Assembly: GCF_002224265.1 (NCBI RefSeq)
Contig: NZ_CP012881.1
Span: forward strand, 2,728,001-2,792,000
DNA from: Vibrio vulnificus NBRC 15645 = ATCC 27562
GTDB lineage: Bacteria > Pseudomonadota > Gammaproteobacteria > Enterobacterales > Vibrionaceae
Direction of reading: 5' to 3'
Length of the DNA stretch: 64,000 nucleotides
In this document: positions 17,962 through 26,426 of the stretch, piece by piece
Layout: the number at the start of each line of letters is the position of its first letter
Numbering within the stretch: position 1 is the stretch's first letter
Translations under genes and position numbers: made by a program
The notes under the pieces: generated by a model
What the model was told of the DNA's origin: nothing
The model's database searches: none
What the model saw: the letters and a program-made list of their open reading frames with translations, nothing else

Positions 17962-19839
17962 CTACTTAAAATGGCTAGAGGCTTGGTAACGAAACTTCAA
18001 GAAGTTCTGCGCGTTACTTAGAATCTGAAACGCATCTTTTAACGTTCGGCGCTCAAAGTCGGACAGATTTTCCGGCTCAATGTTGTTGTCGGGTTCACTG
18101 TCATTTGCCACATCGATAGCTTGATGGCGGATCCGCACCATGGAGATGAACTCCAAGGCATCTTTAAGATTTTGCGCACGACCTTTAGGCAATATGCCCG
18201 CATCGATAATGTCATCAAGACGTTCAAAGGAGTTTTTCGCCGTTGAACCGACGGCAAGCGCGTGGACACGAATCAAATCGGCCAAAGGTGCGGTGCCTCG
18301 ACGTTTTAAGTTGATCGAGTTGTTATGTCGACCGTCTTTTTCCATCACAAAATCTTTGAAAAATCCCAACGGTGGGGTTCGATTCAAGGCATTTCTTGCT
18401 AAACAGGCCAGAAAACGTGGATTGCCTTTGGCACGTTTGACGACAAACTCGGTCAGTTGGTCCGCCCATGCGACTTGGCCGGACACACCGTCAAGGTCAA
18501 AGAAAATCGATGCGTTGAGCAGCGCTTTGGGATTAGGATCGTCAATCCAATCGGCAAAGCAATCTCGCCATTGGGCCTTAGTCATACGCCAGATCGGGTT
18601 AGTGGCCATAATATCACCAGTGCAATACTGATAGCCGCACTCATTGAGCGCATCACACACAATATGAGCAAGCTGCTCAAAGTATTGGCCGTGTACGCTT
18701 TCTTGATAGCTGTCATCCAAAATAATCGCGTTATCTTGATCGGTCACCAGCAGTTGCTCGTCGCGTCCCATCGACCCCAGCGCCAAAAAACAGTATCGGA
18801 TGGGGGGAGGCCCCAATTCTTCTTCAGCCAGTTCGATAATGCGCTGCTTAAAGCTTCGTCCAATCACCGACATCGCACTGCCGACCATATGTGAGTTGGC
18901 ATCCTCGTTGACCAAACGCACGAAACTGGCTTTCACTTCTTGGGCGATTTGCGCTAACCCTTCAAAGCTTTGTTGCTGGAATATCCGGCTAACGAGCAGC
19001 AGAGAGTTTTGCGATTCATAACGGACAATGTCTGTCGCTTCAATAATGCCCAGCAGTCGGTTGCCTTGCAAAATGGGCAAGTGATGAACGTTATGGCGTA
19101 ACATCGTGAGCATTGCTTCATAGACGTAGGCATTGTGATCCAATCGAATCACCTGTGGCGTCATAACCGATGCCACGGGTTCATTGGGGGATTTTCCTTG
19201 AGCCACCACACGAGTGCACAAATCTCGGTCGGTAACGATGCCTGCGATAGGATCGTGGTTTTCTTCGTGGGGTGCTTGTAACACCAAAAGCGAAGAGACT
19301 TGTTCATCGGCCATTCTTTGCGCTGCGGTTTGAATGGTCGCGCTGGCATCAATGGTGGGGGCGGTTCGAGTGAGTAGGGTGCGCACTTTGGAGGTGGTGA
19401 GATCATTCGCCTCATTTACCCCTTTCACCGCTTGGCGAAGCCGTGTGGTTTGTTCCACTTCCACAAAGTCAGCGAAGCAATCGTGCTGTTCATACAACTG
19501 CTGAAATATCGCTTCGGGAATGGTGTATACCAAGCAATCTTTGATTGCCGTTACGGGGAAGCGTACGCGGTTATTGGTCAATAGGCCCATTTGTCCAAAC
19601 AGCGCCCCTTCATCGAGACGATTATAGAGTTCGCCATTTCTTCTATACACTTCCACCACGCCACTTCTGACCAGAAACAGCTCGTGGATCTCGTCGCCGG
19701 CGTTAATGATGGGAGTTTGGCTGCGGTAGTAGCCAATTTCGATGTGATGGGCGACGTGCTCCAATGTTTCATGAGGCAGCTCGCTGAAGGGCGAGTGAAG
19801 GGAAAGAAAGTGAAGAATGTCGCTTAATTCTGCTTCCAT
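17962..19839 (-). CDS. cNMP-binding, CBS-pair and DUF294 nucleotidyltransferase-like protein
   Basis: 625 residues from ATG 19839, which has AAAGG seven bases upstream; a TTG two codons earlier is less likely. Domain order: cyclic-nucleotide-binding-like domain (about 12-125, RSGVVEVYRRNGELYNRLDEGALFGQMG), paired CBS domains (about 165-285), DUF294 nucleotidyltransferase with the motif LGSMGRDEQLLVTDQDNAII (metal-binding Asp-x-Asp), and a helical DUF294_C region. The transferase part resembles the uridylyltransferase core of GlnD, so it may modify a partner in response to nucleotide binding; no target is established. It is translated immediately before the exonuclease gene, suggesting joint action. 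Confidence 0.85.
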   Translation of the reverse strand: MEAELSDILHFLSLHSPFSELPHETLEHVAHHIEIGYYRSQTPIINAGDEIHELFLVRSGVVEVYRRNGELYNRLDEGALFGQMGLLTNNRVRFPVTAIKDCLVYTIPEAIFQQLYEQHDCFADFVEVEQTTRLRQAVKGVNEANDLTTSKVRTLLTRTAPTIDASATIQTAAQRMADEQVSSLLVLQAPHEENHDPIAGIVTDRDLCTRVVAQGKSPNEPVASVMTPQVIRLDHNAYVYEAMLTMLRHNVHHLPILQGNRLLGIIEATDIVRYESQNSLLLVSRIFQQQSFEGLAQIAQEVKASFVRLVNEDANSHMVGSAMSVIGRSFKQRIIELAEEELGPPPIRYCFLALGSMGRDEQLLVTDQDNAIILDDSYQESVHGQYFEQLAHIVCDALNECGYQYCTGDIMATNPIWRMTKAQWRDCFADWIDDPNPKALLNASIFFDLDGVSGQVAWADQLTEFVVKRAKGNPRFLACLARNALNRTPPLGFFKDFVMEKDGRHNNSINLKRRGTAPLADLIRVHALAVGSTAKNSFERLDDIIDAGILPKGRAQNLKDALEFISMVRIRHQAIDVANDSEPDNNIEPENLSDFERRTLKDAFQILSNAQNFLKFRYQASSHFK

Positions 19840-20025
19840 AATCAAACCTTTTGGGTTTTGAGCCTATGGTGACCCGTTGTACGCATAAGCACTCCATGGT
19901 AGCGCAATTGTGCTTTGGGCTAAATGCAATAAGCCAAATTTCTCGGAAAATGAGCCACTTCGCGTATTTCGTTGTCGATATCCTCTACCCTTAGTTTAGG
20001 TAAACGCCAAGGAAAGAGGTTGAAT

Positions 20026-20658
20026 ATGATAAAACGCGGTTGGTTTGTCATCCCCATATTATGTTCGATGAGCAGTGTCGCGGAGGAAGCCAATGTGCCG
20101 GCTTCTACGCAAGCGGCATACAACAGCATCGCATTATGGGTCGGTTCTGGTACGACCAATCAGGATTGGTTAGAAGGGTCGAACGCATCATTTTTTGAAG
20201 TGGAAGGCGGATATCTCTATTCCTCGAATGTGCTGGTAAATATCAACTATTCCGCACAATTTTTTCACCCAGACTCTTATACCGTCAGAGTGGATAGAGC
20301 ACTGCTTTCCGCTGGGTATCGCTATGCGCTTCACGAAAAACTCGATGTTTATGCTTTTTATGGCTTGGGAGGATTTCGAGAAGAAGAACGACAAAAAAGC
20401 ACAGATACCAAACTAAACTCAGAGAAAGGTCTGTTACGTGGTGGCAAAGTGGGTTTTCACTATTTCGCGACGGACAAACTGAGTGTGCAAATTGAAGGTG
20501 AGTTCACACGTAGCGATTGGGTCGATGAAGACAATGCCAAGGTGTCGGTTGCTTATCAGTGGGGAGAACGATTCGGCAGTAGCGCTTTTTACAAGTACCG
20601 AGATGCGGGCAAAGACTACATTAACGAAGCAGGCATATCCCTTAAGTGGGTCTATTAG
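20026..20658 (+). CDS. Small outer-membrane beta-barrel protein
   Basis: 210 residues from ATG 20026, with AAAGAGG upstream. A signal peptide (IKRGWFVIPILCSMSSVAE) is followed by alternating strands such as FFEVEGGYLYSSNVLVNINYSAQF, RALLSAGYRYALHEKLDVYAFYGLGGF, KVGFHYFATDKLSVQIEGEFTRSDW and VSVAYQWGE, and the last residues are LKWVY, an aromatic C-terminus typical of barrels assembled by the BAM complex. An eight-stranded barrel of the OmpA-like/porin-like outer membrane type is likely. I do not recognise a named family. It is divergent from the DUF294 gene and ends in a shared terminator with aspC. Confidence 0.72.
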   Translation: MIKRGWFVIPILCSMSSVAEEANVPASTQAAYNSIALWVGSGTTNQDWLEGSNASFFEVEGGYLYSSNVLVNINYSAQFFHPDSYTVRVDRALLSAGYRYALHEKLDVYAFYGLGGFREEERQKSTDTKLNSEKGLLRGGKVGFHYFATDKLSVQIEGEFTRSDWVDEDNAKVSVAYQWGERFGSSAFYKYRDAGKDYINEAGISLKWVY

Positions 20659-20674
20659 CGTGAGCAAGAAGCAA

Positions 20675-20702
20675 CAAAAAAGGCCGTTAAACGGCCTTTT
20701 TT
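20675..20702. terminator. Bidirectional terminator between barrel protein and aspC
   Basis: A stem GGCCGT (20682-20687) with ACGGCC (20691-20696) is flanked by six A on the left and six T on the right, so it works in both directions for the convergent genes. Confidence 0.88.
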
Positions 20703-20715
20703 ATTGAAATGCGAA

Positions 20716-21906
20716 TTACAGTACCGCAGCGATAGCTTTACAAAGCGGACCCATGTTGGATTTGGTCATGCCCGCAACGCTGATGCGACCTGAGCCGACG
20801 ATGTAGATCGCAAACTCTTCTTTTAGGCGAGCCACTTGATCTTTGTTCAAGCCAGAGAAAGAGAACATGCCGTTTTGACGTTCGATAAAGCTAAAGTCAG
20901 CAGCAACGCCTTCTTCTTTCAGTGTCGCAACAAAAAGTTCGCGCATCTCTTGGATGCGATCGCGCATCTCAGCCACTTCTGCTTCCCACTCTGCACGAAG
21001 CGCAGCATCGTTAAGGATGTGAGTCACTACCGCACTGCCGTGCGCTGGTGGGTTTGAGTAGATAGAGCGAATGATCGCTTTCACTTGAGAGAATGCCGTT
21101 TCCGCGATCTCTTGGCTTTCAGCCACTAACGTGAATGCCCCGACACGTTCGTTGTACAGACCAAAGTTTTTCGAGAATGAACTTGCTACGAGGATCTCTT
21201 TGTTGAATTTCGCGAAGGTACGTAGACCTTGCGCATCTTCTTCAACGCCTTTCGCGAAACCTTGGTAGGCAAAGTCAAACAGTGGAAGTAGGCCTTTGTC
21301 TGCCACCAGTTTAGCAAGTGCTTCCCACTCTTGTGCCGTTGGGTCGATGCCCGTTGGGTTATGGCAACATCCATGCAGCAGTACCACATCACCAGCGGAC
21401 GCTTTTTCAAGGTCGGCCAGCATAGCGGCAAAGTCTTTGTCTTTGGTTTCTGGGTTGTAGTAAGCGTATTCTACCGTTTCTAGGCCCGCTGCGCGGAACA
21501 CACCGTGGTGGTTAGCCCAAGTTGGGTTGCTGATCCAGATTTTTACATCGCCGAGTTGGCGTTTGATGAATTCGCCTGCAACGCGCAGTGCGCCAGTACC
21601 GCCAGGTGCTTGTGCTGTTTTTGCACGTTGTGCACTGATTAGCTCAGCATCTGCACCAAACAGCAGTTTTTGAACCGCTAATGCGTATTCTGCTGTTCCT
21701 TCGATGGTTAGGTAAGATTTGGTTTTCTCGGTTTCAACAAGCGCAGCTTCCGCTTTCTTTACCGTAGCAAGAACAGGTGTTTCACCTTGTTCTGTTTTGT
21801 AGATACCCACGCCAAGGTTAATTTTCTCTGCGCGAGGGTCTTTTTTGAATTCTTCAGTTAGGCCAAGAATCGGGTCCGCGGGAGCGGCAACTACTTTTTC
21901 AAACAT
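20716..21906 (-). CDS. aspC: Aspartate aminotransferase
   Basis: PLP-dependent class I aminotransferase moving the amino group between aspartate and 2-oxoglutarate; the 396-residue length and text match E. coli AspC closely ([16 protein letters not shown] at the start, [19 protein letters not shown], and the PLP-lysine stretch [16 protein letters not shown]). The paralogue TyrB is similar, so some activity on aromatic amino acids is possible. ATG 21906 is chosen because it aligns with the family N-terminus; the frame continues to 21915. Its leader carries a striking 10-base inverted repeat. Confidence 0.92.
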   Translation of the reverse strand: MFEKVVAAPADPILGLTEEFKKDPRAEKINLGVGIYKTEQGETPVLATVKKAEAALVETEKTKSYLTIEGTAEYALAVQKLLFGADAELISAQRAKTAQAPGGTGALRVAGEFIKRQLGDVKIWISNPTWANHHGVFRAAGLETVEYAYYNPETKDKDFAAMLADLEKASAGDVVLLHGCCHNPTGIDPTAQEWEALAKLVADKGLLPLFDFAYQGFAKGVEEDAQGLRTFAKFNKEILVASSFSKNFGLYNERVGAFTLVAESQEIAETAFSQVKAIIRSIYSNPPAHGSAVVTHILNDAALRAEWEAEVAEMRDRIQEMRELFVATLKEEGVAADFSFIERQNGMFSFSGLNKDQVARLKEEFAIYIVGSGRISVAGMTKSNMGPLCKAIAAVL

Positions 21907-21944
21907 AATCTTCATCCATGTTAAATCGAAGGGGGTAGGTCTGT

Positions 21945-21980
21945 TTATGTTTCAGGGCCCAGCGAGACCATGAAACATAA
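21945..21980. promoter_or_regulatory. Inverted repeat upstream of aspC
   Basis: TTATGTTTCA (21945-21954) and TGAAACATAA (21971-21980) are perfect 10-base arms with a 16-base spacer, 39-74 bases before the aspC start. It could be an operator half-site pair or a leader hairpin. I do not recognise the regulator. Confidence 0.5.
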
Positions 21981-22156
21981 TCAGGCATTCACACAATAGC
22001 ATTAGCCTAACCGATAAACATTGAGGCGAAAGGGTGAGCCAGTCGCAACCGTCTATTTATACCTTTGAGACATAGCGGACACAACAGTTTGTAAGTAGAA
22101 AAGTTAAAAAAAATTTGATTTGAAACAGAAGTGCTAATGAATTGCGAGTTTTGCTA

Positions 22157-22194
22157 ATAAAACACCCCAAAACCGCGAGAGAAATTGGGGTGTT
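22157..22194 (-). terminator. Terminator of the HD-GYP gene
   Basis: AACACCCCAA (22161-22170) pairs with TTGGGGTGTT (22185-22194); reading the minus strand the stem is followed by TTTATT. It lies 18 bases beyond the stop. Confidence 0.8.
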
Positions 22195-22211
22195 AACATG
22201 ATGTTAGAGGT

Positions 22212-23666
22212 CTAATGAGTTGTGGAGTCTTGATATTGTGCTGCAATACGACAAAACTGTGCTTCTACCGCTAAAAAGGCATCAACCACATGAGGGTCAA
22301 AATGCTTGCCTTTACCATCAAGAATGATCTCTTTGGCTTTATCATGACTAAATGCCGGTTTGTATACACGCTTAGAAATCAGTGCATCGTAGACGTCGGC
22401 GAGCGCCATTAATCGACCAGATAGTGGGATCGCTTCGCCAGCCAGTTGATTGGGATAACCCGAACCGTCCCATTTTTCATGGTGAGAGAGGGAGATCTCT
22501 TTGGCCACTCGTAAAAAAGAACTGGAGCCCATGCGTTTTTCAGCAATCGAGAGGGCATCAGCGCCAATTTGTGGGTGACCTTTCATGATGTCGAACTCTT
22601 CGTCGGTTAATTTGCCTGGCTTGAGTAGCACACTATCAGGGATACCGACTTTTCCCACATCGTGAAGGGGGGCGGATTTATAGAGTAAATCGATGTAAGT
22701 TGGCGTCAGCAGAGAAGCGTGTTGTGGAGCGTGGGCTAAATGCTCTGCCAATGCTTTAACGTATTCCTGCGTGCGAATAATGTGGGCACCCGTTTCGTTG
22801 TCGCGCGATTCGGCGAGCGCTGCGAGACTGACGATGGCCACATCTCGAGTGGTTTTTACCTCATCTTGCGATGCTTGCAGGCTATCCAACATTTTGTTGG
22901 TGAGCGCCGCCATTGAACCCAATTCATCATGCTCGAAAACGGCAAGGCGGCATCCTATTGCACCGTTGGTCACCTCTTGCAGGGAATGCTCTTGTCGCAG
23001 CAAAATCTTTTTCATGAGTTTCGACCACAAGAGAAGAATGGCTAGGACATATCCACCTAGTACTACGCCTAAATAGATGAACTCTTTAATGATGCTGATC
23101 TTGCCACTGCCATCGAGTAATCTCTCTGGGTTGTGTTCCAGCCAAAAAATGTCTTTCACTGCCACCATGGTCAGCATGGTGGTCAACGCGATGATAAGCA
23201 GCGTCATCATCAAAATGAGCTGTTTGATAATCGATTGTCGCTCGCCACTCAAGGTGTCTTGGTGAGTGGCATTGTTCTCAAGAAGCTCAAAGCGAAGTAA
23301 TTTGGCTTTGAGTTGCAGGATCAATCCAGTAAAAAAGCCAAACAACGTCATACCAAACAGTACTTTTAAATTGCTATCAATGGTGAAGTCATATTGGCTG
23401 TTGTAGTAGTAGGCAAGAGGTAAGCTGCCGATAAAAAACAATATGGTGTCGAGCTGCGCGTGTTTTTGTTCGCGGACCCATCGATGTTGAGCAAAGAAAA
23501 AGTGTCGTACTGCGAAGACAGCAAGAAACGTAATAGAAACGTGCGACAGCACTTCTAGCGGTGACAGCGTTGCCAGCATAGGACATACGCGACCGCCATA
23601 AGTACCAAAAACGATGGCAGCAAGCGCATAGAGTTTGAAAGTTAATGGCGCGTTGTAATGAGACAT
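22212..23666 (-). CDS. Membrane HD-GYP domain protein (probable cyclic-di-GMP phosphodiesterase)
   Basis: 484 residues from ATG 23666, which has AAGGG eight bases upstream; the frame extends to 23741 but without support. The N-terminal half has about six hydrophobic spans, then a HAMP-like segment (LLRQEHSLQEV...MAALTNKMLDSL) and an HD-GYP domain with ETGAHIIRTQEY, the PLHDVGKVGIPD metal motif, LKPGKLTDEEF, HHEKWDGSGYP and GRLMALADVYDAL. All metal ligands and the GYP triplet are present, so it should hydrolyse cyclic-di-GMP to GMP. The signal sensed by the membrane part is unknown. It is a monocistronic gene. Confidence 0.88.
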   Translation of the reverse strand: MSHYNAPLTFKLYALAAIVFGTYGGRVCPMLATLSPLEVLSHVSITFLAVFAVRHFFFAQHRWVREQKHAQLDTILFFIGSLPLAYYYNSQYDFTIDSNLKVLFGMTLFGFFTGLILQLKAKLLRFELLENNATHQDTLSGERQSIIKQLILMMTLLIIALTTMLTMVAVKDIFWLEHNPERLLDGSGKISIIKEFIYLGVVLGGYVLAILLLWSKLMKKILLRQEHSLQEVTNGAIGCRLAVFEHDELGSMAALTNKMLDSLQASQDEVKTTRDVAIVSLAALAESRDNETGAHIIRTQEYVKALAEHLAHAPQHASLLTPTYIDLLYKSAPLHDVGKVGIPDSVLLKPGKLTDEEFDIMKGHPQIGADALSIAEKRMGSSSFLRVAKEISLSHHEKWDGSGYPNQLAGEAIPLSGRLMALADVYDALISKRVYKPAFSHDKAKEIILDGKGKHFDPHVVDAFLAVEAQFCRIAAQYQDSTTH

Positions 23667-23908
23667 TGTGTAAGCCCTTGTAATTATCATTCGCAGCAAA
23701 TGCGACTTGGCCAATTCTCTGCTTAATTTTACCTTCAGCATTACGCTGATTGATCTAAGAAAAGAACCTTCTTCTCACTTTAGTGTAGAAGAGCGCCTCG
23801 CATCAGCTTGGAATATTCAAGCAAGCAAAAGCATTCTTGTTGCAAATAAAAGACCGAGCATTCTATGTTCTCATTGCAATAAAGGATACATTTTTACAAC
23901 GAAAAATA

Positions 23909-23940
23909 AAAAAGCACCGACGATCATTCGGTGCTTTTTT
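23909..23940. terminator. Bidirectional terminator
   Basis: AAAAAGCACCGA (23909-23920) pairs with TCGGTGCTTTTT (23928-23939). On the minus strand it closes the small-protein gene ending at 23965. Confidence 0.88.
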
Positions 23941-23964
23941 CATTAGGTGGTGTATCGAAAGCGT

Positions 23965-24264
23965 TTATTTCTTCAGGTTGATTTCTGATTCGATTGCGTT
24001 GGTTTCGATGTCAGGATTGTTTGCTAGTTTTTTCGCTGCCCAATCATTCATATGTTTAAGAATCGCTTTCATCGCGTGTTTCTCAGTTGGCTGAGAACCC
24101 TCTTCTACGTCTAGCTCTTGTTTTGGGTGTGAGCCAGTCGCGTCTTCCGCAATGTGCAACCAATCTGGATGCCAATAGTAAGGTTGGCCAGATGGGGCAG
24201 TCCAGCTATGGACGCCATTGGTTTCGCCTTTGTATTGAATGTCATCTGAGTTGTATTTTTTCAT
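23965..24264 (-). CDS. Small uncharacterised protein, tandem paralogue A
   Basis: 99 residues from the ATG at 24264, preceded by AAGAG nine bases upstream; the frame opens further back to 24339 but the paralogue aligns only from here. The core reads GVHSWTAPSGQPYYWHPDWLHIAEDATG, PKQELDV and TEKHAMKAILKHM, nearly the same as the gene at 24442, so the pair arose by duplication. This copy has an extra Lys/Asn-rich C-terminal tail (about 25 residues). No signal peptide or membrane span. I do not know the family. The dense Trp, His, Tyr and Asp could bind a metal or small molecule; that is conjecture. Confidence 0.75.
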   Translation of the reverse strand: MKKYNSDDIQYKGETNGVHSWTAPSGQPYYWHPDWLHIAEDATGSHPKQELDVEEGSQPTEKHAMKAILKHMNDWAAKKLANNPDIETNAIESEINLKK

Positions 24265-24441
24265 TTTTATCATCTCTTGTTTTGCGACAGCTGTGCGCAT
24301 AATCACTATAAGCTGCGTAAATGTAACAGATGCGCGCAAAAATAACGTGAAGTGAATCTCGTTGCTATCGTGTGTCTTTGTGACAATCTGTTCAAGTTCT
24401 CATTTCGAACGATTGGCAAGCTCATTGAGACAGCAAGTAAG

Positions 24442-24672
24442 CTATTCACCGTTGAGATGTTTGACAATCGCTTCAGCGGCGTGTCGCTCTGTGGCGGTTT
24501 CACCGGTTGGCACGTCTAATTCGCGTTTTGGATACATTCCAGTCGCGTCTTCTGCGATATGGATCCAGTCCGGATGCCAGTAGTAGGGGTTGTCGCCTTG
24601 AGGGTGATTCCAGCTATGAACACCTTGATGCACGCCGTTATATGAAAGATCGTCTAATGTAAAAACTTTCAT
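24442..24672 (-). CDS. Small uncharacterised protein, tandem paralogue B
   Basis: 76 residues starting at ATG 24672, with a perfect AGGAGG eight bases upstream. The protein is essentially a strand-rich head (KVFTLDDLSYNGVHQGVHSW), the conserved block PYYWHPDWIHIAEDATG, then PKRELDVPTGETATERHAAEAIVKHLNGE. It lies upstream of paralogue A on the same strand, 177 bases away. The strong ribosome binding site suggests it is well translated. Function unknown. Confidence 0.78.
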   Translation of the reverse strand: MKVFTLDDLSYNGVHQGVHSWNHPQGDNPYYWHPDWIHIAEDATGMYPKRELDVPTGETATERHAAEAIVKHLNGE

Positions 24673-24794
24673 TGTTCCTCCTAAGAGATGCATGATTTCA
24701 CTGACAGTATGGGACAAAAATGGCTAATTTGTAGCAAGAAATGTGACAACTAACTTTGAGGATTTTTCAGTGGCGCCAAATCTTAAAAGCAAAA

Positions 24795-24827
24795 TAAAAA
24801 AGCTTCCCTGATGAGAAGCTTTTTTTG
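24795..24827 (-). terminator. Terminator of asnS
   Basis: AGCTTC (24801-24806) pairs with GAAGCT (24815-24820), extended by A and T runs on each side; on the minus strand the stem is followed by a T run, 24 bases after the asnS stop. Confidence 0.85.
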
Positions 24828-24850
24828 ATCCGGCTGAGAAGCAAGAAAAA

Positions 24851-26251
24851 TTAGAAGTTTGCGTTACGTGGTGTACGTGGGAATGGGATCACGTCACGTA
24901 CGTTGCCCATGCCTGTTACGTAAGAAACAAGACGCTCGAAGCCTAAACCGAAACCAGCGTGCGGTACAGTGCCGTAACGGCGTAGGTCGCGATACCAGTT
25001 CATGTGTTCTGGGTCGATACCCATTTCAACCATACGAGCATCCAGTACGTCTAAACGCTCTTCACGCTGTGAACCACCGATGATTTCGCCGATGCCTGGT
25101 GCAAGTACGTCCATCGCGGCAACCGTTTTGCCATCTTCATTCATGCGCATGTAGAATGCTTTGATGTCTTTCGGGTAGTTTTTCACGATAACCGGAGCTT
25201 TAAAGTGCTCTTCTGCTAAGAAACGCTCATGCTCAGAAGACATGTCGATACCCCATTCAACTGGGAACTCGAACTCACGGCCAGAATCCAATAGGATTTG
25301 AATCGCGTCTGTGTAATCCACTTGTGCGAAATCAGAAGTCACGAACTGCTCTAAGCGATTGATGACATCTTTGTCGATACGGCTAGCAAAGAACTCAAGA
25401 TCATCACGACGCTCTTCAAGTACGGCAGCGAAAACGTATTTCAGCATGTCTTCAGCCAGTTTCGCGATATCGTTCAGATCAGCAAACGCGACTTCTGGCT
25501 CAACCATCCAGAACTCCGCTAGGTGGCGGCTGGTGTTTGAGTTTTCAGCACGGAAAGTCGGGCCGAATGTGTAGATTTTGCTTAATGCACATGCGTACGC
25601 TTCGCCGTTTAGCTGGCCAGAAACGGTTAGGAATGTCTCTTTACCGAAGAAATCTTCGTTGAAATCAACGTCACCGCTCTCAGTACGAGGTAGGTTCGCA
25701 AGATCCAGTGTTGACACACGGAACATCTCACCAGCGCCTTCACAGTCAGAGGCGGTGATAAGCGGAGCCGATAGCCAGTAGTAGCCTTGCTCGTGGTAGA
25801 AACGGTGGATTGCTTGAGACAATGAGTGACGAACACGTGCAACTGCACCAATCACGTTAGTACGTGGACGTAGGTGAGCTACTTCGCGTAGGTATTCGAT
25901 AGAATGGCGTGTTTTCGCCATTGGGTAGGTATCTGCATCTTCAACCCAACCAACCACTTTTACGTCAGTCGCTGCAAGCTCAAACGCTTGACCAGCGGCA
26001 GGCGAAGCCACAATCTTACCCGTTACTTCAACAGAGCAGCCAGTCGTTAGCTTGAGTACTTCGTCGTTATAATTATTAAGATTATTTGGGACCACGGCCT
26101 GAATCGGGTCGAAACAAGAGCCGTCGTAGATGGCAAGGAAAGAGATTCCAGCTTTGGAATCACGACGTGTACGGATCCAGCCGCGTACAGTGACTTCACT
26201 GTCCACTGCCAGCTTACCGCTTAATACGTCTTTTACAGGCGCGTAAGTCAT
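24851..26251 (-). CDS. asnS: Asparaginyl-tRNA synthetase
   Basis: 466 residues, the usual length. It charges tRNA-Asn with asparagine. An OB-fold anticodon-binding domain ([26 protein letters not shown]) is followed by the class II catalytic core: motif 2 around [28 protein letters not shown] and motif 3 [15 protein letters not shown] near the C-terminus. GGAGA upstream supports the start. A 13-base inverted repeat stands in the region before the gene, possibly in its leader. Confidence 0.97.
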   Translation of the reverse strand: MTYAPVKDVLSGKLAVDSEVTVRGWIRTRRDSKAGISFLAIYDGSCFDPIQAVVPNNLNNYNDEVLKLTTGCSVEVTGKIVASPAAGQAFELAATDVKVVGWVEDADTYPMAKTRHSIEYLREVAHLRPRTNVIGAVARVRHSLSQAIHRFYHEQGYYWLSAPLITASDCEGAGEMFRVSTLDLANLPRTESGDVDFNEDFFGKETFLTVSGQLNGEAYACALSKIYTFGPTFRAENSNTSRHLAEFWMVEPEVAFADLNDIAKLAEDMLKYVFAAVLEERRDDLEFFASRIDKDVINRLEQFVTSDFAQVDYTDAIQILLDSGREFEFPVEWGIDMSSEHERFLAEEHFKAPVIVKNYPKDIKAFYMRMNEDGKTVAAMDVLAPGIGEIIGGSQREERLDVLDARMVEMGIDPEHMNWYRDLRRYGTVPHAGFGLGFERLVSYVTGMGNVRDVIPFPRTPRNANF

Positions 26252-26282
26252 GTTTTAAATAATCTCCATTGAGGTAAACATA

Positions 26283-26339
26283 CAACCCAATGTTTGCCAA
26301 AAACGTAAGCGTTCAAAAATTAAGCGAAACATTGGGTTG
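26283..26339. promoter_or_regulatory. Long inverted repeat upstream of asnS
   Basis: CAACCCAATGTTT (26283-26295) and AAACATTGGGTTG (26327-26339) are perfect 13-base arms around 31 bases, which contain a smaller hairpin AACG-TAAG-CGTT (26302-26313). It lies 32-88 bases before the asnS start and 88 bases after the chemoreceptor stop. No T run follows on either strand, so a simple terminator is unlikely. Confidence 0.6.
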
Positions 26340-26426
26340 GATAGAATTTTACAGATTCATCGGAACATATTACCTGTCAATTCGCTAGCTTCAACCTTTA
26401 ATGTTCATTCCAGCCAAGAAATTCTT

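Noticed and set aside
23707..23946. 79-codon frame in the gap after the HD-GYP start
   Set aside because: No Shine-Dalgarno sequence; it overlaps the terminator at 23909-23940 and begins inside the upstream gene's 5' region.
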